Counted from the first letter of the stretch, positions 50,812 through 58,659 are shown. The stretch is 64,000 bases of DNA from Paenibacillus sabuli (GCF_014705605.1 NZ_JACXIZ010000036.1:1-64000); one strand, 5' to 3'. A program made the numbers and translations. Notes: generated from the letters alone by a model not told the origin.

Positions 50812-50841
50812 AGAAAAGTATAGGAAAATCATATACTTTCT
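50812..50841. promoter_or_regulatory. AT-rich dyad upstream of ctaG
   Basis: AGAAAAGTATA and TATACTTTCT flank a short centre in the gap between ctaF and ctaG. It could be an operator or part of a promoter; TATACT within it resembles a -10. Confidence 0.4.
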
Positions 50842-50850
50842 ATAATTTTT

Positions 50851-50881
50851 AAAAAAAGACGGGCCTTCGCAGGACCCGCCT
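50851..50881 (-). terminator. Terminator after ctaF
   Basis: GCGGGTCCT and AGGCCCGTC pair with one mismatch around a GCGA loop. Seven T follow on the minus strand. Confidence 0.75.
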
Positions 50882-50897
50882 CCTATTCGATTGCCGA

Positions 50898-51215
50898 TTA
50901 CCACCAAGTCCAGTACTCTGCCATGATGACCATCGTGAAGACGACGAACACGCCGGACAAAATGCCGATAATGGCATAAAGGTGACCGCGATCCTTCATA
51001 TGCATCCAGAAAGCCATCTGAATGTATACCTGCAAGCCCGCCATCACAAGCAGCAAGATGTACGTAAAGGTCGTATTGACTTCACCGGCCATGACGGTCG
51101 CAAAAGCGATCAGCGTCAACACGAGCGAGAAGATGTACGAAATCACATGCTTTTGCGATCCTTCGACCTTATGACGCTTTTGCCGATTCTCCGTAGTGGG
51201 ATGATTGCCTGCCAT
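50898..51215 (-). CDS. ctaF: Cytochrome c oxidase subunit IV
   Basis: The 105-residue product has three membrane spans (VISYIFSLVLTLIAFATVM, FTYILLLVMAGLQVYIQMAF, LYAIIGILSGVFVVFTMVI) after a basic cytosolic start, the layout of COX4_pro/CtaF. The HMKDRGHLY loop between spans 2 and 3 is typical. It stabilises the caa3 oxidase. Its ATG comes a few bases after the ctaE stop, preceded by GGAAAGGTGGG, and it ends the ctaCDEF gene string. Confidence 0.93.
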   Translation of the reverse strand: MAGNHPTTENRQKRHKVEGSQKHVISYIFSLVLTLIAFATVMAGEVNTTFTYILLLVMAGLQVYIQMAFWMHMKDRGHLYAIIGILSGVFVVFTMVIMAEYWTWW

Positions 51216-51218
51216 CGA

Positions 51219-51839
51219 TTAGCCCACCTTTCCCATCAGGTAGACGACGGTGAAGATGAACACCCACACGACGTCGATAAAGTGCCAGTACAGACCCGCT
51301 ACATAAAGCTTGGGCGCGGTGACCAGATTCAGCCCCTTGCGCAAGGTCTGCGCAATCAGAATCGAAATCCATGCCACGCCAAAGGCCACGTGCGCCCCGT
51401 GAAAACCGACCAGCGTATAGAACGAAGAACTAAAGGCACTTGTCGTAAACCCATGACCTTCGTGTACGTAATGATAGAACTCGTAAATCTCCAATCCGAG
51501 GAAACCAGCACCAAGTGCGACTGTCACGATCAACCAGACGATCATCGGCTTGACGTGATTGCGATGCAAGGCCTGAATGGCGAACACGCTGGTCAAGCTC
51601 GAGGTGAGCAGGATAAAGGTCGCAATCGCGACAATCGGGAGCTGGAACAGCTCGTTGGCTGTCGGATTGCCTTCCCCTACCTGATCGCGCAACGCCAGGA
51701 AGGCCGCGAACAGCGTTCCGAAAAGTACGGTCTCGCCGCCCAGGAAGAGCCAGAAGCCAAGGACCTTATTGCGGCCCTCAAGGGTTGCCTTCTCAGGCTC
51801 ATGCGGCAGCTGTCCGTCTATATGCGAATGTGCGCTCAT
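51219..51839 (-). CDS. ctaE: Cytochrome c oxidase subunit III
   Basis: The 206-residue product has five membrane spans, as expected for the Bacillus-type short subunit III. It includes KVLGFWLFLGGETVLFGTLFA, FLGLEIYEFYHYVHEGHGFT, FYTLVGFHGAHVAFG (the conserved FHGxHV) and YWHFIDVVWVFIFTVVYL. It supports proton uptake and stability of subunit I. The ATG overlaps the ctaD stop by four bases and is followed directly by ctaF. Confidence 0.95.
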   Translation of the reverse strand: MSAHSHIDGQLPHEPEKATLEGRNKVLGFWLFLGGETVLFGTLFAAFLALRDQVGEGNPTANELFQLPIVAIATFILLTSSLTSVFAIQALHRNHVKPMIVWLIVTVALGAGFLGLEIYEFYHYVHEGHGFTTSAFSSSFYTLVGFHGAHVAFGVAWISILIAQTLRKGLNLVTAPKLYVAGLYWHFIDVVWVFIFTVVYLMGKVG

Positions 51840-53683
51840 GCTTTCACCCCTTTGTCTTCCAGTTCTTCCGGTTCGATATGGAAGCCATGGTCATCGATAA
51901 TCGAACGCAGGAACATGCAGCCGAACGTCACAAGCAAACCGACGGCGCCAATGATGTAATTGCTAAACATGAAGCCGAAACCTGCAATGAAAAGTCCGAT
52001 CGACATGAAGAGCGGCAAAATCGATGGCGACGGCATATGGATCGGTCCGATCGGCTCGGCCGGCGTCATGCCGCTGTTGCCGTCCATTTTTTCTTTCCAG
52101 TAGGCATCGTATCCGCGAACCAGCGGCGTCTGGGCAAAGTTGTACTCCGGCGCAGGCGAGGAGATCGTCCACTCCAGCGTGCGTCCGTCTTCCCAAGGGT
52201 CGTTCGGCGCATCCTTCGGACGCATCGCCGTGACGACAATGTTGACCAGGAATATGATCGTACCCACACCCATCAGGATCGCACCTATCGTACTGATCAA
52301 GTTCATGTTGTTGAAGCCGAGATTGTCCTGATACGTATAGATCCGGCGCGGCATACCCAGCAGACCGAGGAAATGCTGCACGAAAAATGTCAGATGGAAG
52401 CCGATGTAGAAGGTCCAGAACGTAAGCTTGCCTAGGCCTTCATTCAGCATGCGACCGAACATTTTGGGCCACCAGTAATGCAAGCCCGCAAAAATACCGA
52501 GCACCAGACCGCCAACGATGACGTAGTGGAAATGCGCGACGACAAAGTAGCTGTCGTGGTATTGATAATCGGCAGGCGCAGCGGCCAGCATGACGCCGGT
52601 CACCCCGCCCATGACAAAGGTCGGAATGAAGCCGATGCCGAACAGGTTGGCCGCTGTGAAGCGAATCGAACCGCCCCACATGGTGAAGAGCCAGTTGAAT
52701 ATCTTGATCCCGGTCGGGACGGCAATCAGCATGGTCGCAATCGAGAAGAGCGCGTTCGCGACCGGACCGAGGCCGGTAGTGAACATGTGATGCGCCCATA
52801 CCATGAAGCCGAGGAAGCCGATCAGCACGGTAGCAAACACCATCGAGCTGTACCCGAAGAGCCGCTTGCGCGAGAAGGTGCTGATGACCTCGGAAATGAC
52901 GCCGAACGCCGGCAAAATCAGAATGTATACCTCAGGATGACCGAAAATCCAGAAAATATGCTCCCACAGTACGGCGTTGCCGCCGTTGCCGACTTCGAAA
53001 AAGTTGGCGGCAAAGAGTCGGTCGAACATGAGCGCAGCCAGCCCGACGGTCAGTGCCGGGAAGGCAAACAGGATCAGTGCCGACGTAATAAAGATCGCCC
53101 AGGTGAACATCGGCATCCGCATGAAGCTCATGCCGGGTGCGCGCATGTTGATAATCGTGACCAGGAAGTTGATCCCGCCGATCAGCGTCCCGATCCCCGC
53201 GATCTGCAGGCCGATGACATAGAAGTCGACGCCGTGTCCGTCGCTGTAGGTCGGACTCGCGAGCGGCAAGTAGGACGTCCACCCGGCATCCGGCACGCTG
53301 CCGACGAACCAGCTGATGTTAAGCAACAGGCCGCCGAAGAAAAACGTCCAGAAGCCAAGCGCGTTCAGGAACGGGAACGCAACGTCGCGCGCGCCGATCT
53401 GCAGCGGCACGATCGCATTCATCAGCGCGAATAGAATCGGCATCGCTGCCAGGAAGATCATGGTCGTGCCGTGCATCGTCAGCAACTCGTTATAGGTCGT
53501 TTCGCTAATGAAGTCATTAAGCGGCTGCCACAGCTGGATACGAATCAGGATGGCTTCCAATCCACCGATCAGAAAGAAGAATCCACCGGCAATTAAATAA
53601 AGAATGCCTATTTTCTTATGGTCAACGGTAGTCAGCCAATCCATAAGACCGCTGTAACGTTTGACCGCATGTGCATGAGCCAA
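51836..53683 (-). CDS. ctaD: Cytochrome c oxidase subunit I
   Basis: Subunit I holds heme a and the heme a3-CuB centre. The 615-residue product has the heme-copper motifs: LTMHGTTMIFL (low-spin heme His), FGHPEVYILILPAFG (CuB His and cross-linked Tyr region), WAHHMFTTG (two CuB His) and VVAHFHYVIVGG (heme a3 and heme a His). At least 12 membrane spans are followed by a further pair in the C-terminal extension usual in caa3 enzymes. The gene is in the order ctaC-D-E-F with short gaps. Confidence 0.97.
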   Translation of the reverse strand: MAHAHAVKRYSGLMDWLTTVDHKKIGILYLIAGGFFFLIGGLEAILIRIQLWQPLNDFISETTYNELLTMHGTTMIFLAAMPILFALMNAIVPLQIGARDVAFPFLNALGFWTFFFGGLLLNISWFVGSVPDAGWTSYLPLASPTYSDGHGVDFYVIGLQIAGIGTLIGGINFLVTIINMRAPGMSFMRMPMFTWAIFITSALILFAFPALTVGLAALMFDRLFAANFFEVGNGGNAVLWEHIFWIFGHPEVYILILPAFGVISEVISTFSRKRLFGYSSMVFATVLIGFLGFMVWAHHMFTTGLGPVANALFSIATMLIAVPTGIKIFNWLFTMWGGSIRFTAANLFGIGFIPTFVMGGVTGVMLAAAPADYQYHDSYFVVAHFHYVIVGGLVLGIFAGLHYWWPKMFGRMLNEGLGKLTFWTFYIGFHLTFFVQHFLGLLGMPRRIYTYQDNLGFNNMNLISTIGAILMGVGTIIFLVNIVVTAMRPKDAPNDPWEDGRTLEWTISSPAPEYNFAQTPLVRGYDAYWKEKMDGNSGMTPAEPIGPIHMPSPSILPLFMSIGLFIAGFGFMFSNYIIGAVGLLVTFGCMFLRSIIDDHGFHIEPEELEDKGVKA

Positions 53684-53719
53684 GGTTGGTACCCTCCCCT
53701 TCTGTAATCCCCTCTATAA

Positions 53720-54766
53720 TCAATAATCCAGCTTCTGCTCGGACAAGTATTTGGCGATGGCTTCGATTTCTTCGTCCGATAGATCGACCTTCGGCATCTG
53801 GTTCCCCGGCTTGACCGCTTCCGGATCTTTGATCCATCTCACCAGATTGTCGTACACAGAGCCTTCATTTTTGTACTTGGGGTCGTCCGTATTGAGCAGG
53901 AAGCCTGCCACGGCTTCGCGGCTGCCCATACCGGTCAGATTCGGATACAGCCCTTGAAGTCCTTTGTCTCCGATTGCGTGGCAAGTCAGACATTGACTCG
54001 TGAACGTTTCGGCGATCGCCGCGTCCTCGGGCAGTGTGGCCGGCTCTTTCATTGCCGTCACCCAACGTTCGAAGGAGGCGTCGTCCACCGCCTTGACCTT
54101 GAAGTCCATATACGCATGCGAAGGTCCGCACAGCTCGGCGCATTTGCCGAGATATACGCCTGGTTTGGTTGCTTCGAAGTACATATTATTGACGTTCCCG
54201 CCGGGGTTCGTATCGATCTTGCCCGCCAGCGAAGGAATCCAGAAGGAGTGAATGACGTCTGCGGATTGCGCTTCGATCGAAATGACCGCATTGGTCGGAA
54301 TAATCATTTCCTGTGCAGTTGTAATGCCATGGTCGGGATATTCGAATTCCCACCAGTACTGGTGTGCGGTAACTTTGATCTGAATGGCGTTTTCATCCTT
54401 GCTGTAGTCCTGCGCAAGGCCAAAAACCGACTGAATAGTAGGCACGCCGAGAATGACGAGCAGAATCAGTGGAATAACCGTCCAAATAATCTCCAGCTTG
54501 TGATTGCCTTCCACCTGCTTCGGAATTGTCTGGTCTCCGGGCTTTCTCCGGAAGCGAAACAAGACGTAAATCGCGATGGCGAAGACGACCACGACCACGA
54601 GCACCATAATCGTAATCGACAATTTCATAATACCGAGCTGTTCTTGGGCTACCGGTCCCTGCGGATTAAGTGCGGAAAGGTCTTCGCGGCCGCAAGCCGA
54701 CAGCAGCAGCGCCATGCCCGCCAGCAGCGGCAGGAGCCGTTTTACAACAGGCCACCGATTCATCAT
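53720..54766 (-). CDS. ctaC: Cytochrome c oxidase subunit II with fused cytochrome c
   Basis: A 348-residue caa3-type subunit II. The lipoprotein signal ends in LLSAC (Cys 25 region), two membrane spans follow (about 45-70, 90-115), then the CuA domain with the His in KVTAHQYWWEFEYPD and the CuA cluster CAELCGPSHAYMDF. The C-terminal domain is a cytochrome c (heme site CLTCH, about residue 265; axial Met in NQMPKVDLS). Electrons from the fused heme pass to CuA. The first gene of ctaCDEF. It has a 260-base leader and a strong promoter at 55034-55062. Confidence 0.97.
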   Translation of the reverse strand: MMNRWPVVKRLLPLLAGMALLLSACGREDLSALNPQGPVAQEQLGIMKLSITIMVLVVVVVFAIAIYVLFRFRRKPGDQTIPKQVEGNHKLEIIWTVIPLILLVILGVPTIQSVFGLAQDYSKDENAIQIKVTAHQYWWEFEYPDHGITTAQEMIIPTNAVISIEAQSADVIHSFWIPSLAGKIDTNPGGNVNNMYFEATKPGVYLGKCAELCGPSHAYMDFKVKAVDDASFERWVTAMKEPATLPEDAAIAETFTSQCLTCHAIGDKGLQGLYPNLTGMGSREAVAGFLLNTDDPKYKNEGSVYDNLVRWIKDPEAVKPGNQMPKVDLSDEEIEAIAKYLSEQKLDY

Positions 54767-55027
54767 TCATCTACCCCACTTTGACTTATTCTGCAGTTGC
54801 CACGGCGTTAGGCCATACGGGTACGCAACCCTTTGTAAAAAGGGTCGTGTTGCGACGGCACGTCCTTAAAGATGACGCTAGCTCCGTCTAAGCGGAGCTT
54901 GTCCTAAAGTCTTGCCTATGGAAAAGCCGCTTCCGATGCGGCGCAAGGCGCTGACGCCGACATCGCCTAAGAGGGCAAACTGCGCGCGTTCACTGGTGTT
55001 TTCGGAATTCCTGCGAACTGAATCACT
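54767..55027 (-). promoter_or_regulatory. Long, structured 5' leader of ctaC
   Basis: From the predicted start site to ctaC there are about 260 bases without a gene. They can form several hairpins: AGCTCCG/CGGAGCT (about 54889-54908), CGCAA...CCC/GGG...TTGCG (near 54823-54855) and GC-rich pairings near 54925-54965. No known riboswitch is recognised. Confidence 0.5.
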
Positions 55028-55033
55028 TTATTA

Positions 55034-55062
55034 AATATAAAGTTGACGCCTCTATTTGTCAA
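55034..55062 (-). promoter_or_regulatory. Sigma-A promoter of ctaCDEF
   Basis: TTGACA (55062-55057) and TATATT (55039-55034) on the minus strand are exactly 17 bases apart, a near-perfect promoter. Confidence 0.85.
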
Positions 55063-55063
55063 T

Positions 55064-55084
55064 GTTCACAGGCGAGTTCACAAA
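55064..55084 (-). promoter_or_regulatory. ResD-like direct repeats upstream of the ctaC promoter
   Basis: TTTGTGAAC and CCTGTGAAC lie in tandem on the minus strand directly before the -35. TTTGTGAAT is the consensus proposed for ResD binding in Bacillus, and ResD activates ctaC-type promoters there, so this is a likely activator site. Confidence 0.55.
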
Positions 55085-55237
55085 TTGTTCTCAAAGCCTT
55101 TCAACGCTTTGACGAGCGCTCATTCATCGTTAACATTTTTTCCTCACGAATGGTCATTTATGTATCGTCTCGAAGCTGCATATTTCGGCCTGGTCGGCAA
55201 AAACTAACCGCAATTCATTAGGATTGTGAATCAACCT

Positions 55238-55305
55238 CATGTCTACTTGCAAGTCAATCTGTAAGTCGACCTGCAAGACGCGTGGCAAGTCACGCTGCAA
55301 TACAT
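55238..55305. repeat. Degenerate TGCAAGTC tandem repeat
   Basis: TTGCAAGTCAATC, TGTAAGTCGACC, TGCAAGACGCG, GCAAGTCACGC and TGCAATAC follow one another ahead of the lipoprotein gene. Confidence 0.7.
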
Positions 55306-55332
55306 TTTGAGTCGACTAAGGAGGTCCTGTCA

Positions 55333-56160
55333 ATGTTAAAAGGCGCAGATCAAGCCGGTAGTGGATCGGGTCGTCCGACCGCCGTTGCACGGCCGATCCT
55401 CCGCGTCTGTCGTCCCGTCGTCCTGCGGCGTCTTGCCCGCGCCGGCGCTCTGATGCTGCTCGCGGGAGTCGTCGCGCTGTCGTGCATAGGCTGCAATTAC
55501 AAGCAGCATGTACAGGAAAGCGAACATGATTACGGTTCGCAGGATGCGGGCGATCCGAAGCTTTACGGCGGTCGGCAGTACGGAGCGCTCACCGGCAGAA
55601 CGAATCAGCACGATAACCGTTATTTCGAATACAGCTCGCTCCTCTCGCGCGAGACGGCGCGGATCGACGGGCTCGCGACCTCGGTCGTCATGCTGACCGA
55701 CAAAAACGCGTATGTCGGCATCGCCCTTGACTGGACCGCGGTGGGCACGAAGCGCAAAGGCGGCTTCGCCATGCGCGAACAAAACAATACCGGTACAACC
55801 GAGGGCGTCTACAACTTCCGGACCGGCAGTCCTTATTACAACAACCGCAAAGCGATTACGCCGTTCAATTCGCCATTTTCCGTGCAAGACCACAATCTGA
55901 TCTCGGGCGAGCTCAAGCAAACGATTGCCAAGCGTATTCGGAAGCTGGCCCCCCAGGTAGAAGAAATCCATATTTCGGCCAAGCGCGATTTTACAAACGA
56001 GATGGTCGATTATGCAAAAGAAGCTTGGCTCGGCCATCCCCTGCAGCCATACCTGAACAATTTCAATACAATGGTGAAATATGAATTCGCCGCCGGACAG
56101 ACGCTGCCCGAACCTGTGGAGCGGCTAGTCAAGCAAGGCCGTCAGGCGAAAACGAAATAA
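55333..56160 (+). CDS. YhcN/YlaJ-family sporulation lipoprotein
   Basis: The 275-residue product has a basic N-terminus, a hydrophobic segment (LARAGALMLLAGVVALS) and a lipobox LSCIGC with the lipid Cys near residue 54. The mature part has the YhcN/YlaJ pattern: ATSVVMLTDKNAYVGIALD in the first half and VEEIHISAKRDFTNEMVDYA in the second. Such lipoproteins are found in the spore membrane and affect germination or outgrowth. ATG 55333 is preceded by AAGGAGG at eight bases. It is divergent from ctaC, and a degenerate repeat lies before it. Confidence 0.88.
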   Translation: MLKGADQAGSGSGRPTAVARPILRVCRPVVLRRLARAGALMLLAGVVALSCIGCNYKQHVQESEHDYGSQDAGDPKLYGGRQYGALTGRTNQHDNRYFEYSSLLSRETARIDGLATSVVMLTDKNAYVGIALDWTAVGTKRKGGFAMREQNNTGTTEGVYNFRTGSPYYNNRKAITPFNSPFSVQDHNLISGELKQTIAKRIRKLAPQVEEIHISAKRDFTNEMVDYAKEAWLGHPLQPYLNNFNTMVKYEFAAGQTLPEPVERLVKQGRQAKTK

Positions 56161-56343
56161 ACGAGGGCGTGAGCTCAGCTGAAAGGTGATGCAATGCCAG
56201 GCGAAGCGCTGGGTGGCGATGCACGTGTGGGTGCCCGGGGTGCGCTGGAGTCCAGGGGCACGGGCGACACGAAGGGGTCGAGTGCTGCAAGCAAAGCAAC
56301 AGGCTAGATTGAACGGAAAAACTGCCGACTTCGGCGGCAAATC

Positions 56344-56371
56344 AAAAAAAATCCCGCCTATCCAAGGCGGG
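56344..56371 (-). terminator. Terminator of the 61-aa gene
   Basis: CCCGCC/GGCGGG with a seven-base loop is followed by eight T on the minus strand. The preceding 180 bases (56161-56343) hold nothing that I can support. Confidence 0.8.
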
Positions 56372-56410
56372 TTCCCATACCGTTCTGCTGTTCGCAACGG
56401 TCATTTAACT

Positions 56411-56545
56411 TTTGTGGCTCGCGCTTCGCCTGCTCGCAGCGGTTGCACGTTTTCGTGACAACCGGCTCGCGCTTCGCCTGCTCGCAGCGGTTGCACGTTT
56501 TCGTGACAACCGGCTCGCGCTTCGCCTGCTCGCAGCGGTTGCACG
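56411..56545. repeat. 48-bp tandem repeat, about 2.8 copies
   Basis: The 48-base unit that begins GGCTCGCGCTTCGCCTGC and ends TTTTCGTGACAACC is repeated almost perfectly; the third copy stops where the small gene's stop codon begins. It therefore lies in the 3' untranslated region of that minus-strand gene, ahead of its terminator. Confidence 0.92.
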
Positions 56546-56731
56546 TTAACCCACCGAGTTCATTTTACCAAGCTCATCCTCGACAAGATGGGTAAGTTCG
56601 TCCTCATAACCTCCAGTGATGCGGTACTTGCGCACGTAGTCCCGGACAAATTTGCGCGGGTCTTTGGGCTGAAAAATTCTCGTGAGCTCCTTCAGGCTTT
56701 CCTTGACTTCATTGTGGCCTCTTTTAGCCAT
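56546..56731 (-). CDS. Small basic/acidic helical protein (61 aa), unknown
   Basis: The frame starts MAKRGHNEVKESLKELTRIF behind GGGAGGGG and encodes a mostly helical, highly charged protein (DPRKFVRDYVRKYRITGGYE, then EDELGKMNSVG). No membrane segment, Cys or known motif. A tandem repeat and a terminator follow. The strong ribosome site and terminator make it a likely real gene; similar short proteins of unknown role exist in Bacillales. Confidence 0.7.
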   Translation of the reverse strand: MAKRGHNEVKESLKELTRIFQPKDPRKFVRDYVRKYRITGGYEDELTHLVEDELGKMNSVG

Positions 56732-56944
56732 GAAATCCCCTCCCATTCATTGGATGGCGGTTCCTAAACGCACGTACGAGAAGTCTGTGCCGCTCGCAAG
56801 CAGACGCAGTCATCCACTCGCTCAAACGATGCTCCAAGACGGCAAGGCACTTCATGGTCAGCTGGATTTATGGTTATGACTTCCTTTATTATAGCAGTTA
56901 ACGCAGTGGGAGAAAAGCAGCCTCTGCGTATTTCCCATAAACTT

Positions 56945-57094
56945 CTAGTCCTTCTCATCCTCCGAAGGGCGCTCCCCGTCGGCGGAGTCGTCTGCGGAAG
57001 TCTTGGATACCAAGCGCAAATAGGCAATGACGCCTACCACGCCCACGACGACTCCGAATCCGACCAGCACATAGGTGACCCACCCCTCAGCCAT
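56945..57094 (-). CDS. Small single-span membrane protein (49 aa)
   Basis: ATG 57094, eight bases after GGGGGTG, opens MAEGWVTYVLVGFGVVVGVV with one clear transmembrane helix ending IAYLRLVSK, followed by an acidic tail (SADDSADGERPSEDEKD). Probably an inner-membrane microprotein with the tail in the cytosol. No family recognised. It is about 210 bases upstream of the 61-residue gene on the same strand. Confidence 0.65.
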   Translation of the reverse strand: MAEGWVTYVLVGFGVVVGVVGVIAYLRLVSKTSADDSADGERPSEDEKD

Positions 57095-57203
57095 TCTTTA
57101 TTCACCCCCATGTCATCCGTTTCCAGTTTAAGGACCATTATATCGAATTCATACGCCGGTTTCAATTCGACCCATCCCAACAAAAAGACCGGCGGCAAGC
57201 CGG

Positions 57204-57551
57204 TCAATTCCCGTCTGCCGTCGGACCTGCAGGATGATGCCGGTATTGCTCCAAATCAATCCGTCCGCCCGCTCCTACCGTCACGCCCTCGGCCTCCAAG
57301 AGCATACGCTGCAGCTCGAATCCCGGCCCGTCCTTGAGCGCGATCTGTCCGGCGGCATTGACAACGCGCTGCCAGGGCAGTCCTCGGCTGCGGCTCATGG
57401 CGTGCAGGATGCGCACGACCTGCCGCGCCCCGCGCGGACTGCCCGCCAGTCCGGCGATTTGACCGTAGGTCATGACGCGGCCGGCCGGAATCGCGCTGAC
57501 GATGCTCAGCACCTCTTCCGTGAACGGCGACAGGCTACGCGCTTCTTCCAT
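57204..57551 (-). CDS. Alkyltransferase-like (ATL) protein, MGMT family
   Basis: The 115-residue product has the MGMT C-terminal domain: VLSIVSAIPAGRVMTYGQIA, the DNA-binding helix SPRGARQVVRILHAM, and the active-site loop GLPWQRVVNAAGQI. In true alkyltransferases this loop is PCHRV; here it is Pro-Trp-Gln-Arg-Val (residues 59-63), so it cannot accept alkyl groups. ATL proteins bind O6-alkylguanine and pass it to nucleotide excision repair. ATG 57551 follows AAGGGGGG. The gene is single. Confidence 0.92.
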   Translation of the reverse strand: MEEARSLSPFTEEVLSIVSAIPAGRVMTYGQIAGLAGSPRGARQVVRILHAMSRSRGLPWQRVVNAAGQIALKDGPGFELQRMLLEAEGVTVGAGGRIDLEQYRHHPAGPTADGN

Positions 57552-57679
57552 ACTTATTCCCCCCTTTCCCACCAGCTTGCAACATTTTGCTTCCATTATA
57601 TATATTACGCTTTGAGCGATCCAATCTCGCCCCCGATTCTCGCCGCGTCGCAACGTCAATTACACAATCGTCGACGCCT

Positions 57680-58537
57680 TCAAATGGTGTTTTTGTTTTG
57701 CGCCCGGAATTGGCGCGGCGAGCAGCCGAAATAGGCGCGAAACGCCCTAGTGAAAGCAAATAACTCTGCATAACCGAGCGTATACGCAATTTCGGTCACC
57801 GCGTCCTCCGTGTCCCGCAGCAGCATCGCCCCCTTCTCCATGCGCAGTCGCTGCAAAAAACGGGAGGGAGATAAGCCGAACCGCCGGGAAAACCGGGTCG
57901 AGAAGCTCGACCGGTGCATCCCGAATCTGGCCGCCACGCCGTCGACGGAGAGCGGCTCGGTATAATGCGTCTCCATATAGCGCCAGCACGCCTCCAGCCA
58001 ATCCGTCTCGCTTCGCTGCCCCCCTCGTCCCGCCCCCATGCTGCCGAAGAGCCGGTACAGATCGGCGAGCAACTCCATGGCGAGGCCGCCCGTAGCGGTC
58101 TGGCTATACGCCGTATCCAGCAGTTGCTCCATAGCCTTGAGCGTGTGCGCCCCGCACCCGCCAACGAGGCATGGACGCTGCGAAGTGAACCCGAGCGCGT
58201 CCAGCATCGGCACCGCTTGCGGCCCCTGAAAAGCGACCCACATGAGCCTGGGAGGCGGTGATCCGTCCGGCACCGCACCGTAGGTATACAAGCGCCCGGG
58301 ATACAGACAGAAGGCGTCGCCGGCGCGCAGCCGCACCTGTTCCTGCCCGTACAGTAGCTCCAACTCCCCCTGAGCGATGAGATGCATGCTACAGCATTCG
58401 ATCTGGCGCGGACCGACGCGGTATACGGCCTTGGCCCGATTGCGACCAGCGCGCAGCGGCCACAATCCCCCCGTCTGCTCCAGGCGACCAGGGACAAAAT
58501 AATAAAAATCGGCGAATTGATCCTCCCACTCCTGCAC
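57680..58537 (-). CDS. AraC-family transcriptional regulator
   Basis: A 285-residue regulator with cupin-like N-terminus (GELELLYGQEQVRLRAGD, LYPGRLYTYGAVPD) and AraC HTH pair (VDGVAARFGMHRSSFSTRFSRRFG; EIAYTLGYAELFAFTRAFRAYFG). The start is GTG 58537 with AAAGGGGG upstream. It is divergent from the sulfatase gene, 122 bases apart, and is its likely regulator; two similar 20-base direct repeats lie in the gap. Confidence 0.88.
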   Translation of the reverse strand: MQEWEDQFADFYYFVPGRLEQTGGLWPLRAGRNRAKAVYRVGPRQIECCSMHLIAQGELELLYGQEQVRLRAGDAFCLYPGRLYTYGAVPDGSPPPRLMWVAFQGPQAVPMLDALGFTSQRPCLVGGCGAHTLKAMEQLLDTAYSQTATGGLAMELLADLYRLFGSMGAGRGGQRSETDWLEACWRYMETHYTEPLSVDGVAARFGMHRSSFSTRFSRRFGLSPSRFLQRLRMEKGAMLLRDTEDAVTEIAYTLGYAELFAFTRAFRAYFGCSPRQFRAQNKNTI

Positions 58538-58558
58538 GCCCGTTTCCCCCTTTGAGAT

Positions 58559-58643
58559 CTACAACATAATGACAACTTCTATATAACATTTTAGCATGTT
58601 CAACGTGGCGTATCCGCGCTAATCTATAACAAAATGAAAAGTT
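58559..58643. promoter_or_regulatory. Direct-repeat pair between AraC and sulfatase genes
   Basis: CTACAACATAATGACAACTT (58559-58578) and CTATAACAAAATGAAAAGTT (58624-58643) match at 16 of 20 positions, in the same orientation and 65 bases apart. AraC-type activators often bind such direct repeats, so these are candidate binding sites. Confidence 0.5.
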
Positions 58644-58659
58644 AGAGGAGGAAGTCAAA

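Noticed and set aside
52478-53434. 318-residue plus frame opposite ctaD
   Set aside because: Subunit I of the oxidase is certain on the minus strand; this frame is Arg/Glu/Gln-rich and has no domain.
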